Shown here: one piece after another, positions 1 through 8,764 of the stretch
Position numbering within the stretch: position 1 is the stretch's first letter
Layout: every line of letters begins with the position of its first letter
Source: Myxococcus eversor
GTDB taxonomy: Bacteria; Myxococcota; Myxococcia; Myxococcales; Myxococcaceae
Reading direction: 5' to 3'
DNA length: 64,000 nt
Assembly (NCBI RefSeq): GCF_010894455.1
Contig: NZ_JAAIXY010000010.1
Location: 150,024 to 214,023 of the forward strand
Translations under genes and position numbers: made by a program
The notes under the pieces: model-generated
Databases searched by the model: none
The model's input: the letters and a program-made list of their open reading frames with translations, nothing else
Told to the model about the DNA's origin: nothing

Positions 1-42
1 CTTGCGCTTGCCCTCCTCGAGGATCAACAACATGTACGTCAT
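1..42 (-). CDS. YCII-related protein, N-terminal 14 residues only
   Basis: The reverse strand opens with ATG at 42-40 and reads MTYMLLILEEGKRK to the window edge. This matches the N-terminus of YCII-related (DGPF-type) small proteins, which typically begin M-K-Y-M-L-L-I. A GGAG stretch lies about 6 bases upstream of the start. Only the first 14 codons are in the window, so the assignment rests on this signature and could be wrong. YCII proteins are small ferredoxin-like-fold proteins of mostly unknown role, often encoded beside regulators. Confidence 0.5.
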   Translation of the reverse strand, partial: MTYMLLILEEGKRK

Positions 43-135
43 CACGCGCTCCGTTCGTGGGTGGCTCCAGAGCGTCCCCCATCCGCCCTTCGAGCAGAAG
101 CGTTTCCTGCCCGGAACAACTCTCGTCGTTGTCCG

Positions 136-519
136 TCACTGACCCTTGGGCGCTGACCGTTTGCGCCGTCCTGGTGTCGGCCGCTTTTCGGCCCACGACA
201 GGAGTTCGTCGAGCGCGGGGCAAAGCGACTGCCCCCACTCGGTCAGGTGGTACTCGACCTTGGGCGGCACCTGCGCGTGGACGGTGCGTGTGACGATGCC
301 GTCCTGTTCGAGCTGGCGAAGTTGCTGGGCGAGCATCTTCTGCGAGACGGCGGGAATGGCGCGCTCGAGGTCGGAGAAGCGCAGCGTCTTCCCTCCAAAC
401 AGGTGGAAGAGGATGACCAGCTTCCAGCGCCCCTCGAGCATCTGGATGGCGTCCTCGATGCCGCTGGCCGCTGTCGCGGGCGTATGCAGGTCATGCTTAC
501 CCAGAAGTGTGTACCCCAC
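136..519 (-). CDS. HxlR-family winged-helix transcriptional regulator
   Basis: The 127-residue protein has the HxlR layout: an entry helix ending in LEGRWKLVILFHL (from about residue 28), then a winged helix in which residues 45-75 (RFSDLERAIPAVSQKML) form the recognition region, and a wing at VEYHLTEWG. HxlR proteins bind as dimers to short palindromes and often control a divergent oxidoreductase. Here the divergent neighbour is a short-chain dehydrogenase, and a perfect 6-3-6 palindrome lies between them. The start is GTG at 519-517; an AAAAGG stretch upstream supports it, but the exact start is uncertain. Confidence 0.88.
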   Translation of the reverse strand: MGYTLLGKHDLHTPATAASGIEDAIQMLEGRWKLVILFHLFGGKTLRFSDLERAIPAVSQKMLAQQLRQLEQDGIVTRTVHAQVPPKVEYHLTEWGQSLCPALDELLSWAEKRPTPGRRKRSAPKGQ

Positions 520-550
520 CTTTTCGTGCGTTCTTGTGCATCCGAAATGT

Positions 551-565
551 ACATCTTAGAGATGT
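551..565. promoter_or_regulatory. palindrome between HxlR and SDR genes, candidate operator
   Basis: ACATCT-TAG-AGATGT is a perfect inverted repeat with 6-base arms, 31 bases upstream of the HxlR start and 165 bases upstream of the SDR start. Its place in a divergent regulator/enzyme intergenic region makes it a plausible HxlR binding site. No binding data can be seen from sequence. Confidence 0.45.
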
Positions 566-730
566 GGCCATGCGAACGAGGCCATCGACATCGGCCCGGT
601 GGCTCGCCCATGTCGAGCTTCTTCGCCCGCGAAGCGACCGACCTGCTGGCGGCTGAGAGCGCCGTCGCGCTGGACGAACGCTTCGCTTCGCCGTGAGCGG
701 TGACCTCCTCACCTGCCTGGAGAGCATGCC

Positions 731-1510
731 ATGAGCTTTGACCTGGAAATGAAAGGACTCCGCGCGCTCGTCACGGGCGGCACCAAGGGCGTCGGCGCAG
801 CGGTGGTCACCGCGCTGCGCGAGGCAGGCGCTCGCGTCGTCGCCACCGCGCGCTCCGTGCCGAGCGACGCGGACGGAGTGCATTACGTGGCGGCCGATTC
901 CACGACCGCGGAGGGGTGTGCGCAGGTCGCGCGCGAGGCGCTCGCGCACCTCGGCGGCATCGACATCGTGGTGAGCGTGCTCGGCGGCTCGACGGCACCG
1001 CCCGGTGGCTTCGCCGCGCTCGGTGACGAGGAGTGGAAGAAAGAGCTCGACCTCAACTTGATGGCCGCCGTCCGGATCGACCGGGCCCTGCTGCCGTGGA
1101 TGCTGGCGCAGGGCTCGGGCGTCATCGTGCATGTCACCTCGATTCAGCATGAGCTGCCTTTGCCCGAGTCCACCACCGCGTACGCGGCCGCGAAGGCAGC
1201 GCTCTCGACCTACAGCAAGTCGCTCTCGAAGGAGGTCAGCCCGAAGGGCGTGCGCGTGGTCCGTGTCTCTCCGGGCTGGGTCGAGACCGAAGCGGCCGTG
1301 GCCCTCGCCGAGCGCCTGGCGGCTGAGGCGGGCACCGACTACGAGGGCGGCAAGCAGCTCATCATGAGGGCGCTGGGTGGCATCCCCATCGGGCGGCCCG
1401 CCAGGCCCCATGAGGTCGCCGACCTCATCGCCTTCGTCGCGTCGCCGCGCGCGGGAGCCATCACCGGCACCGAGTACGTCATCGACGGCGGGACGGTGCC
1501 CACGGCGTGA
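731..1510 (+). CDS. short-chain dehydrogenase/reductase
   Basis: A classical SDR of 259 residues, the usual length for the family. The cofactor-binding glycine motif TGGTKGVG is at residues 15-22, the catalytic Ser at 137 (HVTS), and the YxxxK pair at Y151/K155. The C-terminal part ends [11 protein letters not shown], the normal substrate-loop/C-terminal signature. The protein should be a cytoplasmic NAD(P)-dependent oxidoreductase; the substrate cannot be told. It is divergent from the HxlR regulator, which probably controls it. Confidence 0.93.
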   Translation: MSFDLEMKGLRALVTGGTKGVGAAVVTALREAGARVVATARSVPSDADGVHYVAADSTTAEGCAQVAREALAHLGGIDIVVSVLGGSTAPPGGFAALGDEEWKKELDLNLMAAVRIDRALLPWMLAQGSGVIVHVTSIQHELPLPESTTAYAAAKAALSTYSKSLSKEVSPKGVRVVRVSPGWVETEAAVALAERLAAEAGTDYEGGKQLIMRALGGIPIGRPARPHEVADLIAFVASPRAGAITGTEYVIDGGTVPTA

Positions 1511-1537
1511 GGGGCGCCTTGCAGGATCAGGCAGGAT

Positions 1538-2569
1538 TCATGAGCAATCCGGCAGGACTTCACGAGCACGGCTCCGGTAGCGCCCCGGGCTCATCCCTGT
1601 CCAGCGCTGGAAGGCGCGTCGCAGGGCCCGTGCATCCGAATAGCCCACGCGCCGCGCGATACCCGCGACGTTGAGCGAGTCGTCGGCAAGCAGGCGGCGG
1701 GCCTCCTCCAGGCGGGCGTCCCCGGTCACTTCGCGGAATGTCCGCCCCTCGGCCTTGAGTCGGCGCTGGAGTCCGCGTGGGCTCATGCCCAGGCGCGCAC
1801 ACACGCTGGCGAGCGACGGCTCTCCTCGCTCCAGGGACTCTTCGACCTGGGCCTGGAGCTGTTCACGCCAGCCCACGGGGCGTGTCGCCTCGCGCGCCAG
1901 CAGGTCCACGTGGCGAAGGAGCAGGGCGTGCAATCCGTCATCCGCATGGCGCAAGGGGAGGGCGAGCATGTCTCGGGGCAGCGTGAGCGTGCAGGACTCC
2001 TGACGGTAGGCCAGCCGCGTCGTACCGAAGGCCTCGGCGAGGACGTCCTGCCCACGCGGGGCCGCGTGGGTGAAGCCCACATGGATGGGAATCAACGGCT
2101 GTCCGGTGGCCTCGCGCGCGAAGGTCAGGAGCCGCGCGAGCGTGAATTCCGCCTCCTGTCGTCCAGGCCCGGCGGGGCGGTGCGGGCAGCGGTAGCGGAG
2201 CGTCGCGCGGCGCTCCGACATCGCGAGCTGGAGCTCGGCGCCTTCATGCAACAGCCGCAAGTGACGGCTCGCGAGGTGGAGCCCCGCGCCCAGGGTCGCT
2301 GCGGTCCGGCACAGATAATCGAAGAGGTCGAACTGGCCGGGCTGGAAGGTCGTGGCCAGATGGAGCCCGAAGTGCGGGTCGCCGACAGCCGCGGCCGCCT
2401 TCTCCCAGAGCAGGTGGCCACGAGGCAGGGCGATTCGCGTGTGCGCGTCCGTCAGTCGTGTCCGGTCGACTCCGGCACCGCGAGCCAGGGCGTCGGCGTT
2501 CGCGCCCTTCGCGGCGACTGTGTCCAGGATGAGCCGGGGCAATCTCGTGGAGACAATGGGGGTGGCCAT
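1538..2569 (-). CDS. AraC-family regulator with arabinose-binding-like N-terminal domain
   Basis: The 343-residue protein has the OruR/ArgR-like layout: an N-terminal effector domain of about 200 residues and a C-terminal AraC HTH pair (about residues 235-335). The C-terminus ends with the family signature GYSDARALRRAFQRWTGMSP. It is divergent from the alpha/beta hydrolase at 2703 (133 bases apart), so it may regulate that gene. The ligand is unknown. ATG at 2569-2567 is taken as start. Confidence 0.92.
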   Translation of the reverse strand: MATPIVSTRLPRLILDTVAAKGANADALARGAGVDRTRLTDAHTRIALPRGHLLWEKAAAAVGDPHFGLHLATTFQPGQFDLFDYLCRTAATLGAGLHLASRHLRLLHEGAELQLAMSERRATLRYRCPHRPAGPGRQEAEFTLARLLTFAREATGQPLIPIHVGFTHAAPRGQDVLAEAFGTTRLAYRQESCTLTLPRDMLALPLRHADDGLHALLLRHVDLLAREATRPVGWREQLQAQVEESLERGEPSLASVCARLGMSPRGLQRRLKAEGRTFREVTGDARLEEARRLLADDSLNVAGIARRVGYSDARALRRAFQRWTGMSPGRYRSRAREVLPDCS

Positions 2570-2702
2570 GGCGATGCCCTCGTCGTCCGGACGCTACGCA
2601 CAACAAGGGTCCGGCTCAAGCGCGTGAAGGTGGCGCGAGAGGTCCCCTCTTCGTCGCCAGCGGTCCCTTCCGCGCCATGGGGCCCGGCGCTACTCACTGG
2701 CC

Positions 2703-3572
2703 ATGCGAACCCCTTCGTCAATTCCCCTCGACGCGCGGCTCCGGGCGGAGGCCCCTGGGCGATTCATCGCCCTGAGCCATGGGCAGACACACTACCTGCT
2801 GGATGGCCCCGAGGGAGGCTCCGCCGTGGTGTTGATTCCCGGTGCCACACTGCCGCTGTTCGTCTGGGAGCCCCTGGTCGAGCCGCTCGTGCGCGCGGGC
2901 CACAGGGTGCTGCGCTATGACCTGTTTGGCCGAGGGGACTCGGACCGACCGAAGGTGAGATACGGCCCGGAGCTGTTTGAACGGCAGCTCACGGAGCTGC
3001 TGGCCGCGCTGGGGCTCCACGCGCCCGTGCACCTGGTGGGACTCGCCTTCGGCGGGCTGCTGGCGGTGCAGTACGTGGACCGGAATCCGGAGCGCGTCCG
3101 GAGCCTGTGCCTCATCGAACCGGATGGCTTCGGGACGAAGCTGTCGCCAGGGGTTCGGCTCATGCACGTGCCCGTGCTGGGGGACGTCCTCTTCGCGGTG
3201 ATGGGCGAGCGGCAACTGCGAGCACGGCTGCCGAACTATTCACGCCGCCCCGAGCTCATCGCGGAGCTCGAGGCCCGCTTCCTACCCTCCACGCGCATCG
3301 AGGGATTCGGCCACGCGCTGCTCTCGACGCTGCGACACATGGCCATCCACACCGCGGCACCTGTCTTCCACCGTGTGGCCGAGCGCCGCGTACCCACGTT
3401 GCTGCTGTGGGGCCGCGACGACCGAATCACGCCCCTGCACATCGCCGAAGAGGTCCGCGCGGCCCTGCCTCACGCGGAGTTCCACGTCATCGACGAAGCC
3501 GGGCACCTGCCCCACTACGAGCGTCCCGACGCGGTGGCTCCATTGCTCACGGAGTTCCTCGGGGGACACTGA
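2703..3572 (+). CDS. alpha/beta-hydrolase-fold protein with the nucleophile Ser replaced by Ala
   Basis: The 289-residue protein has the full alpha/beta-hydrolase fold: an oxyanion-region strand LIPGATLP near residue 45, RYDLFGRGDSDRP at 71-83, an acid in LLLWGRDDR, and the catalytic His in DEAGHLPHYERP near the C-terminus. The nucleophile elbow, normally GxSxG, reads G-L-A-F-G at 113-117, with GCC (Ala) at bases 3045-3047. No serine, cysteine or aspartate nucleophile remains, so classical hydrolysis is unlikely. It may be a pseudo-enzyme or binding protein. It is divergent from an AraC regulator. Confidence 0.85.
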   Translation: MRTPSSIPLDARLRAEAPGRFIALSHGQTHYLLDGPEGGSAVVLIPGATLPLFVWEPLVEPLVRAGHRVLRYDLFGRGDSDRPKVRYGPELFERQLTELLAALGLHAPVHLVGLAFGGLLAVQYVDRNPERVRSLCLIEPDGFGTKLSPGVRLMHVPVLGDVLFAVMGERQLRARLPNYSRRPELIAELEARFLPSTRIEGFGHALLSTLRHMAIHTAAPVFHRVAERRVPTLLLWGRDDRITPLHIAEEVRAALPHAEFHVIDEAGHLPHYERPDAVAPLLTEFLGGH

Positions 3573-3649
3573 TTTCGAGAGGCAGGTGCTCCTCTCCGAC
3601 GAACGCTCCCCTGGAAGTTCCGCGTCACCAAGACGCGCGGGGCGAGCGC

Positions 3650-5116
3650 CTACTCCAGAGCGGGGCCCGGAGGACATGCGAGGTCGGCGGGCAGGGACCA
3701 CAACTGGGGCTCGGCCGTGTCGTCCTTCGCGCTGAAGTAGACCCGTTCCCCGACGCGGGCGAAGCCCTGGGGAGACGACCCTCCCGAGATGTTCGCGGCC
3801 TGCCCCGTGGAAATGGCCGTGCCCCGCGTCACCCAGGGCTCGTTGTACGAGGCGGCCGACGTGGCCCCGCCGAAGAGCACCGCGCCCATGCCCGTGGCGT
3901 AGAGCGGGGACCAGTAATACTCCGAGATGCTCAGCTCCACGGGGAGCTGCACCGTCCCCGCGGCGGTACCATTCGTCACCCAGAGGCCCACGCGCAGCGC
4001 GGCGGGGCCGGGGAAGGGGCTGCCGATGGCCATGGAGAAGTAGAGCCGTCCGCCGGAGCTGGCCGTGTTCTGCAGATAGGGTGTCGTCCCCTCCATGCCC
4101 GCGTAGGGATTGGGCAGCACCTTGACGGTGGTCTTTCCTCCGCCAGCGAGGGACAGGCCATACAGCCCCATGCGCCGCGTGGTCTCATCCGCGGACGTCA
4201 GATACACCGAAGACCCCAGCGCCCCGAGCAACCGCATCCTCCGGCTGAACGCGTCCAGGCGCACGGTGCCAGCCGGGCTGCCATCCGTCTTCCACACCTC
4301 CGTGTTGGGGCCGTCGAGCAGCGTGAACAGTCCCGGGGCTCCGCTGTCCTCGCTCCTCACGTCACCCAGGAGCACTCCCTCGGCGTCCAGCCGCTTGACG
4401 AAGGAGGTCCCGGAGGCCGTGCCATCGGTCCGCCACAGCGCGGTGCCGCTGCCCGGCCCGACGAGGAAGAAGAGCAGGGCGCCGCCCACCCTCAGGCTCG
4501 GCCCCTGGAGCGCGGCGAGCACCCCGAGGTTCACGACCCGCACCGTGCCCGAGGCCGTCCCGTCCGAGCGCCACAACTCCACCTGTGTCCCGCCCCCCAC
4601 TGGGACGCCCCGGAAGAACGACAGCGCGCCGTCCATCGCGGTGGGGAGGAACAGGGAGGAGCCCGCCGCCCCCGGCATCAGGTCCGCCACCAGGTGGGTG
4701 CCGGCCTCCGTGCCGTCGCTCACCCAGAGCTCGTTGCCGGTGTCGGGCGTCCACACCCGGAAGAAGACCTGGCCGCCCACCGGGACCAGGCCGCCGAGGC
4801 CCCTGTTCCGAAGGGGTGTCACCGCCGGGAAGGACTTCACAGGGAAGGTGCCCGCGTCCGAGCCGTCGCTGCGCCACAGCGCGCCGCGGCCATCGCGTAG
4901 GTTCACGGCGAAGTAGAGGGTGCCCTGGGCGTCCACCAGATTCTCGGGCGCGGGCTCGTCCCAGGGCGGGTCGTCGCCCGGAGGCATGACGACCTTCACC
5001 CGCTGGGCGACGCCCGGCGCGCAGGCCTGGGCCTTGACGGTATCGGGCGCCGAGTCCGGTTCCGCGCACCCCATCAATCCCAGACACACCAGGGCGAAGC
5101 CATGTTTCGAATGCAT
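3650..5116 (-). CDS. ELWxxDGTxxGT-repeat lipoprotein
   Basis: A surface or periplasmic lipoprotein of about 488 residues. The start is ATG at 5116-5114, preceded by AAGGGAG; an upstream ATG in frame would add an unlikely 31-residue leader. The leader ends LVCLGLMGC, a lipobox. The body is built from repeats of the form (E/A)LWxSDGTxxGT (for example GALWRSDGSDAGT, NELWVSDGTEAGT, VELWRSDGTASGT), a motif family very common in myxobacteria and predicted to fold as a beta-propeller. Function unknown. It lies downstream of another small lipoprotein on the same strand (106-base gap). Confidence 0.88.
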   Translation of the reverse strand: MHSKHGFALVCLGLMGCAEPDSAPDTVKAQACAPGVAQRVKVVMPPGDDPPWDEPAPENLVDAQGTLYFAVNLRDGRGALWRSDGSDAGTFPVKSFPAVTPLRNRGLGGLVPVGGQVFFRVWTPDTGNELWVSDGTEAGTHLVADLMPGAAGSSLFLPTAMDGALSFFRGVPVGGGTQVELWRSDGTASGTVRVVNLGVLAALQGPSLRVGGALLFFLVGPGSGTALWRTDGTASGTSFVKRLDAEGVLLGDVRSEDSGAPGLFTLLDGPNTEVWKTDGSPAGTVRLDAFSRRMRLLGALGSSVYLTSADETTRRMGLYGLSLAGGGKTTVKVLPNPYAGMEGTTPYLQNTASSGGRLYFSMAIGSPFPGPAALRVGLWVTNGTAAGTVQLPVELSISEYYWSPLYATGMGAVLFGGATSAASYNEPWVTRGTAISTGQAANISGGSSPQGFARVGERVYFSAKDDTAEPQLWSLPADLACPPGPALE

Positions 5117-5222
5117 GTCACTCCCTTCAACGCCAGGAGGACACGGTGGGAGCCACCAGGATACGGAGCAACTGCCTTGGAGCGCATGTCGGTGCGCGAA
5201 GGCAGACACTTCGACCCGGGTG

Positions 5223-5519
5223 TCAGTGCGCGACCACCGGAGCCGCTGGCGCGTCGGGGACCCACGCGATGAAGGGCGCCGCCTCCGGCACGTTGCTCTT
5301 GAGCTTGTCGCAGGGCACGTGCGTCATTCCAAAGGATTCACTGCCTCCCGCGAGCAGGAAGCAGGTCTCCGTGCGCGGGTCGATGAGGTAGACGAACGTC
5401 GAGTCGATTTGAACGATGTGGAACGGGGTCTGCTTCGCGAGCTGGACCCGCGTGACTTCGGCATGGGGGTAACACGCGGAGAAGAGCAGGGCCGTGAGTG
5501 TGAGGAGGAGTGGGCGCAT
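5223..5519 (-). CDS. small hypothetical lipoprotein
   Basis: A 98-residue protein starting MRPLLLTLTALLFSAC: a signal peptide with a lipobox ending in Cys16. The mature part of about 80 residues has three Cys and no domain I recognise. It lies between the FAD oxidoreductase gene and the ELWxxDGT lipoprotein gene, on the same strand as both. Confidence 0.72.
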   Translation of the reverse strand: MRPLLLTLTALLFSACYPHAEVTRVQLAKQTPFHIVQIDSTFVYLIDPRTETCFLLAGGSESFGMTHVPCDKLKSNVPEAAPFIAWVPDAPAAPVVAH

Positions 5520-5637
5520 GACTCGCCTGACGCGGGGCGCGCCGGTTTATTCACGCGAGCCGGAATTTCGGAAGGGCTGCCCCTCTGTCTGGGTGCAGCC
5601 GAGCCGACCTCTGGTGCGCCTCCTGACGTCACGTGAG

Positions 5638-7086
5638 TCAGAAGATGCCTTGTCCCGGAGTGAGGATGCGGTCCGGGTCGTAGCGCCGCTTCGCGTGCTC
5701 GAACCGCTCCCAGGCGGGGTGGAAGTGGCGGCGCCAGTCGGCGGTGCTCAATGGCACGGCATCCACGGGATAGAGCTTCCCGCCGATGGCCGTGAGCCGG
5801 TCGAAGATGACGCGGTTCTTCTGTACGAGGGCCGCGACGTTCTCCGGCGTCGGTGGAATGGCGGTGCGCAGCAGCGAGAAGAGGAAGACGTGTCTGTCGT
5901 TGGGGATGCGCAGGAAGGGCGTGGTCAGCTCCGAGGCGCGGAAGGGGTAGAGGAGGATGGGCCCCTGCCCCATGTCGGCCTCGGTGGTCTGCGAAAGGAC
6001 CTCCTGGACGAAGGACTCGGCGGACCGGGCGGGGACGAACATGTCCAGCCACGGATGGGGGAAGCCCCAGACGCCGAGTTGCTTGAGCAGCTCCACCAGG
6101 GGAGCAAGCCGGTTGGCGAAGTCGAAGTAGCTGCCGTCGCTCACCTGGAGCGTTCCCGGCTCGTAGCCCAGGCCCGCGAGCAGTCTCGAATCGTGCGGCT
6201 CCGCGCCCGGGGTGAAGTACTTCACCACCTCGAGCTGATACGCCCGGCCCCCGTTGGAGGCGACGGCGGAGCCCTCGACGTAGTCGAAGCGACCGTCCTC
6301 GATGAGCCGCCGCTGGTCCTCCATGAAGCGGTGGAGGTCGTTGTACAGCGCGATGTACGTCCGAGCGCGGGGCGGTACTTCGACGAGCCGCACCCTCGCT
6401 CGCACGATGATGCCGAACTGGCCCAGGCCCGAGCGCACGGCGTCGAACAGGGGCCGCTCACGCCAGCGCGAGCACCGCACGAGCTCACCCCGACCCGTGA
6501 CGACGTCCATCTCCAGGACGTTGTCCACCTGGAGGCCCCAGCGAAATGCCTGCCCGCCGATGCCCCCCGCCGACAGCGTCCCGCCGATGCTCAGCTCGAT
6601 GTAGTCGGTCAGCACCGGCGGGCTCTTGCCGCTGGGAAGCGAGGCCTGGAGCAGCTCGTGCCACCGGACGCCCGCATCCACCCAGGCGCTGTCCTCGCCC
6701 ACTTCGTGGATGGTCGACAGCGTGGACATGTCGATGACGATGCCCGCCGTCACCTGGGACTGTCCGAAGGTGCTGTGGCTCTCACCGAGGCCCCGTGCGG
6801 CGGCGATCTTCAGGCCCTGGCGTCGCGCGAAGCGGACCATGGCCACGATGTCCTTCACCGAACCGGGAACGAGCACTGCCCACGGCGTGCGGTGGAGGAT
6901 GTGACCGAAGTCCTCCGAGGCCGCGGTCCGCGACGTCGTGTCCATCAGCAACTCGCCATCGAGCGGCGGCAGGGAGACCGCGCCAGCCTCCAGCGTGGAG
7001 GCCCAGCTCCGGCTCATGGGATTGAATGCGACTGCCACCAACGCACCTTGGAGCAACGTCCTCCGGGAGACGGTTCGACTCGACAT
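5638..7086 (-). CDS. Tat-exported FAD-dependent oxidoreductase, cytokinin-dehydrogenase-like
   Basis: A 482-residue BBE/VAO-type flavoprotein. The N-terminus has a twin-arginine signal (SRRTLLQG, residues 7-14), so it is probably folded with FAD before export. The FAD-binding PCMH domain shows RGLGESHS (residues 98-105); His104 stands where this family attaches FAD covalently. The region GGIGGQAFRWGLQVDNV resembles cytokinin dehydrogenases closely. The C-terminus ends YDPDRILTPGQGIF, typical for the family. Substrate unknown; a sugar, amine or cytokinin-like compound are all possible. Confidence 0.88.
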   Translation of the reverse strand: MSSRTVSRRTLLQGALVAVAFNPMSRSWASTLEAGAVSLPPLDGELLMDTTSRTAASEDFGHILHRTPWAVLVPGSVKDIVAMVRFARRQGLKIAAARGLGESHSTFGQSQVTAGIVIDMSTLSTIHEVGEDSAWVDAGVRWHELLQASLPSGKSPPVLTDYIELSIGGTLSAGGIGGQAFRWGLQVDNVLEMDVVTGRGELVRCSRWRERPLFDAVRSGLGQFGIIVRARVRLVEVPPRARTYIALYNDLHRFMEDQRRLIEDGRFDYVEGSAVASNGGRAYQLEVVKYFTPGAEPHDSRLLAGLGYEPGTLQVSDGSYFDFANRLAPLVELLKQLGVWGFPHPWLDMFVPARSAESFVQEVLSQTTEADMGQGPILLYPFRASELTTPFLRIPNDRHVFLFSLLRTAIPPTPENVAALVQKNRVIFDRLTAIGGKLYPVDAVPLSTADWRRHFHPAWERFEHAKRRYDPDRILTPGQGIF

Positions 7087-7877
7087 TCACTCCTCCTTCT
7101 GCGTCGGAGACTTCTATCCCGCCGCCGCTGCCCCCAACAATTGCCCCCTCCCCTCGGGCTTCATCTCATAAGGAACTGGAGTGGAGCGAGCTCCCCTTCG
7201 AGGACGCGAGCGCGAAGTACACGATCAACGACATCAGCGAGGACGGCCTCGGAGAGGTCTTCCCCGAGGAGCCCGCGCACTACCTCGTCCATGAGGGCGA
7301 CGTGGTCATCGACGGCCCCGTGAGTTTTGGTGCGGCCGACGACGAGGACGTCACGCTGCACGTCATCGACGGTGACCTCACCGTCAACGGCCCGCTCTTC
7401 TTCATCCAGGGCGACTTCTACGGGGCGCTGTTCGTGACAGGGTCGATCTTCTGTCAACAGGCATTCGTTGGCGTGGACGCGATGCTCTACGTCGGCAAAT
7501 CGATGCACGTCGAGGGGTTGCTCGTCACCACCCTCAGCAAGCCCGCGCACTTCGCCGTCAAGGAGGTGCTGCGCGCCGGGAGCTGGCTCGAGGCTTCGGG
7601 GGATGGCCTCTTCGAGATTGGCCAGAAGCCCCAGGCGCGGCTGCTCCGCGTCGGGAAGAGCAGCTACCACGCGTTCTCTCAGTACGCGGAGGAGGCCGAA
7701 AAGCGGGCCAAGGACGAGGGTACGGAGGTGCAGAAGCCGCGCTATTTCGGTTTCTCACCGAAGGAAGCGAGCTCGGTCAAGGGCATCCTCCATCCTTCCC
7801 TCATCGAGGGTGAAGAAGGCATCGGCGCGAGTGACATCCGCGAAGCGATGGAAGAAGGCAAACCGCTCTTCGCCTGA
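7026..7877 (+). CDS. hypothetical protein, beta-rich polymer-forming-like; start uncertain
   Basis: The convincing part begins near base 7165 (KELEWSELPFED). It contains short hydrophobic beta repeats (VVIDGPVSF, DLTVNGPLFF, ALFVTGSIFC, AMLYVGKSMHVEG), which suggest a right-handed beta-helix like that of polymer-forming proteins, and then a charged C-terminus. No signal peptide is visible. The only in-frame ATG upstream is 7026, which overlaps the divergent FAD gene by 61 bases and adds a low-complexity Ser/Pro leader. The true start may be a rare codon nearer 7140-7176. Function unknown. Confidence 0.65.
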   Translation: MRLPPTHLGATSSGRRFDSTFTPPSASETSIPPPLPPTIAPSPRASSHKELEWSELPFEDASAKYTINDISEDGLGEVFPEEPAHYLVHEGDVVIDGPVSFGAADDEDVTLHVIDGDLTVNGPLFFIQGDFYGALFVTGSIFCQQAFVGVDAMLYVGKSMHVEGLLVTTLSKPAHFAVKEVLRAGSWLEASGDGLFEIGQKPQARLLRVGKSSYHAFSQYAEEAEKRAKDEGTEVQKPRYFGFSPKEASSVKGILHPSLIEGEEGIGASDIREAMEEGKPLFA

Positions 7878-8089
7878 CCGGTCGTTTCGCGGCCGCGGAT
7901 GGCCGCGGCGTCGCGCGAGCCATCTCCACCTGGATGCGGCTCCAGGAGTGCGTGGGCGGAGGAGACGAGGTGCCCGAACCTCGACGCCAGGCAGTTTCCT
8001 CGGCGGCTCCGCCCACGTCTCCATGACATGCACCGCGCGACCGTGCGCGCCTCACCCGCGGGCGCGCAGGCGCGTTGTCATGGCTGGGT

Positions 8090-8764
8090 TCAGCGGACGT
8101 AGCACTGCGTGCGTTCCGGAATACCGTCGAAGGTGGTGTCCATCAGGACGCAACCGCCGCGCCTGACGGCCAGATTCGACCGGCCGTCACCGTCCCAGTC
8201 GCCGACGAGGTACTGGTCTTCGCTCGCGCCATTGCCGAAGCACTGCGTGATATCCGCGGCACCGTCGAAGTTGGTGTCCATCAGGACGCAACTGCCGCGC
8301 CTGACGGCCAGATTCGACCGGCCATCACCGTCCCAATCGCCTACGAGGTACTGGTCTTCGCTCGCTCCATCGCCGTAGCACTGCGTGGCCTCCGGAACTC
8401 CGTCGAAGTTGGTGTCCATCAAGACGCAACGGCCGCGCCTGACGGCGAGATTCGACCGGCCGTCACCGTCCCAATCGCCGACGAGGTACTGGTCTTCGCT
8501 CCCGCCATTGCCGAAGCACTGCGTGGCCTCCGGAACACCGTCGAAGGTGGTGTCCATCAAGACACAACTGCCGCGCCTGACGGCCAGGTTCGACCGGCCG
8601 TCACCGTCCCAATCGCCGACGAGGTACTGGTCTTCGCTCCCGCCATTGCCGAAGCACTGCGTGCGATCCGCGACACCGTCGAAGTTGGTGTCCATGAAGA
8701 CGCAAGGGCCGAATCGCGTCGCCAGGTTCGACCGCCCGTCGTTCTCCCAGTCGCCGACGAGGTA
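8090..8764 (-). repeat. five tandem 138-bp coding repeats
   Basis: The 3' end of the HEIGH protease gene is made of five direct repeats of about 138 bp. On the reverse strand each encodes GDWDGDGRSNLA and then CVLMDTxFDG. The inner copies are nearly identical at DNA level, while the outermost copies have diverged, as expected from recent duplication by slippage or unequal crossing over. Confidence 0.85.

Noticed and set aside
3621-3637. 6-bp hairpin between the hydrolase and ELWxxDGT genes
   Set aside because: CGCGTC/GACGCG with a 5-base loop is too short and common in this GC-rich DNA to call a terminator.
3107-4900. 597-codon forward ORF
   Set aside because: It is antisense to the ELWxxDGT lipoprotein gene and in a shifted frame over the hydrolase; it is Arg/Gly/Pro-rich with no domain, typical of a shadow frame in GC-rich DNA.
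5494-7323. 609-codon forward ORF
   Set aside because: It is antisense to the FAD oxidoreductase gene, which has clear motifs and a Tat signal; the forward frame has none.
8090-8764. Tandem repeats considered as a CRISPR array
   Set aside because: The unit is 138 bp, continuous and in frame with a coding sequence; there are no short repeats with unique spacers.
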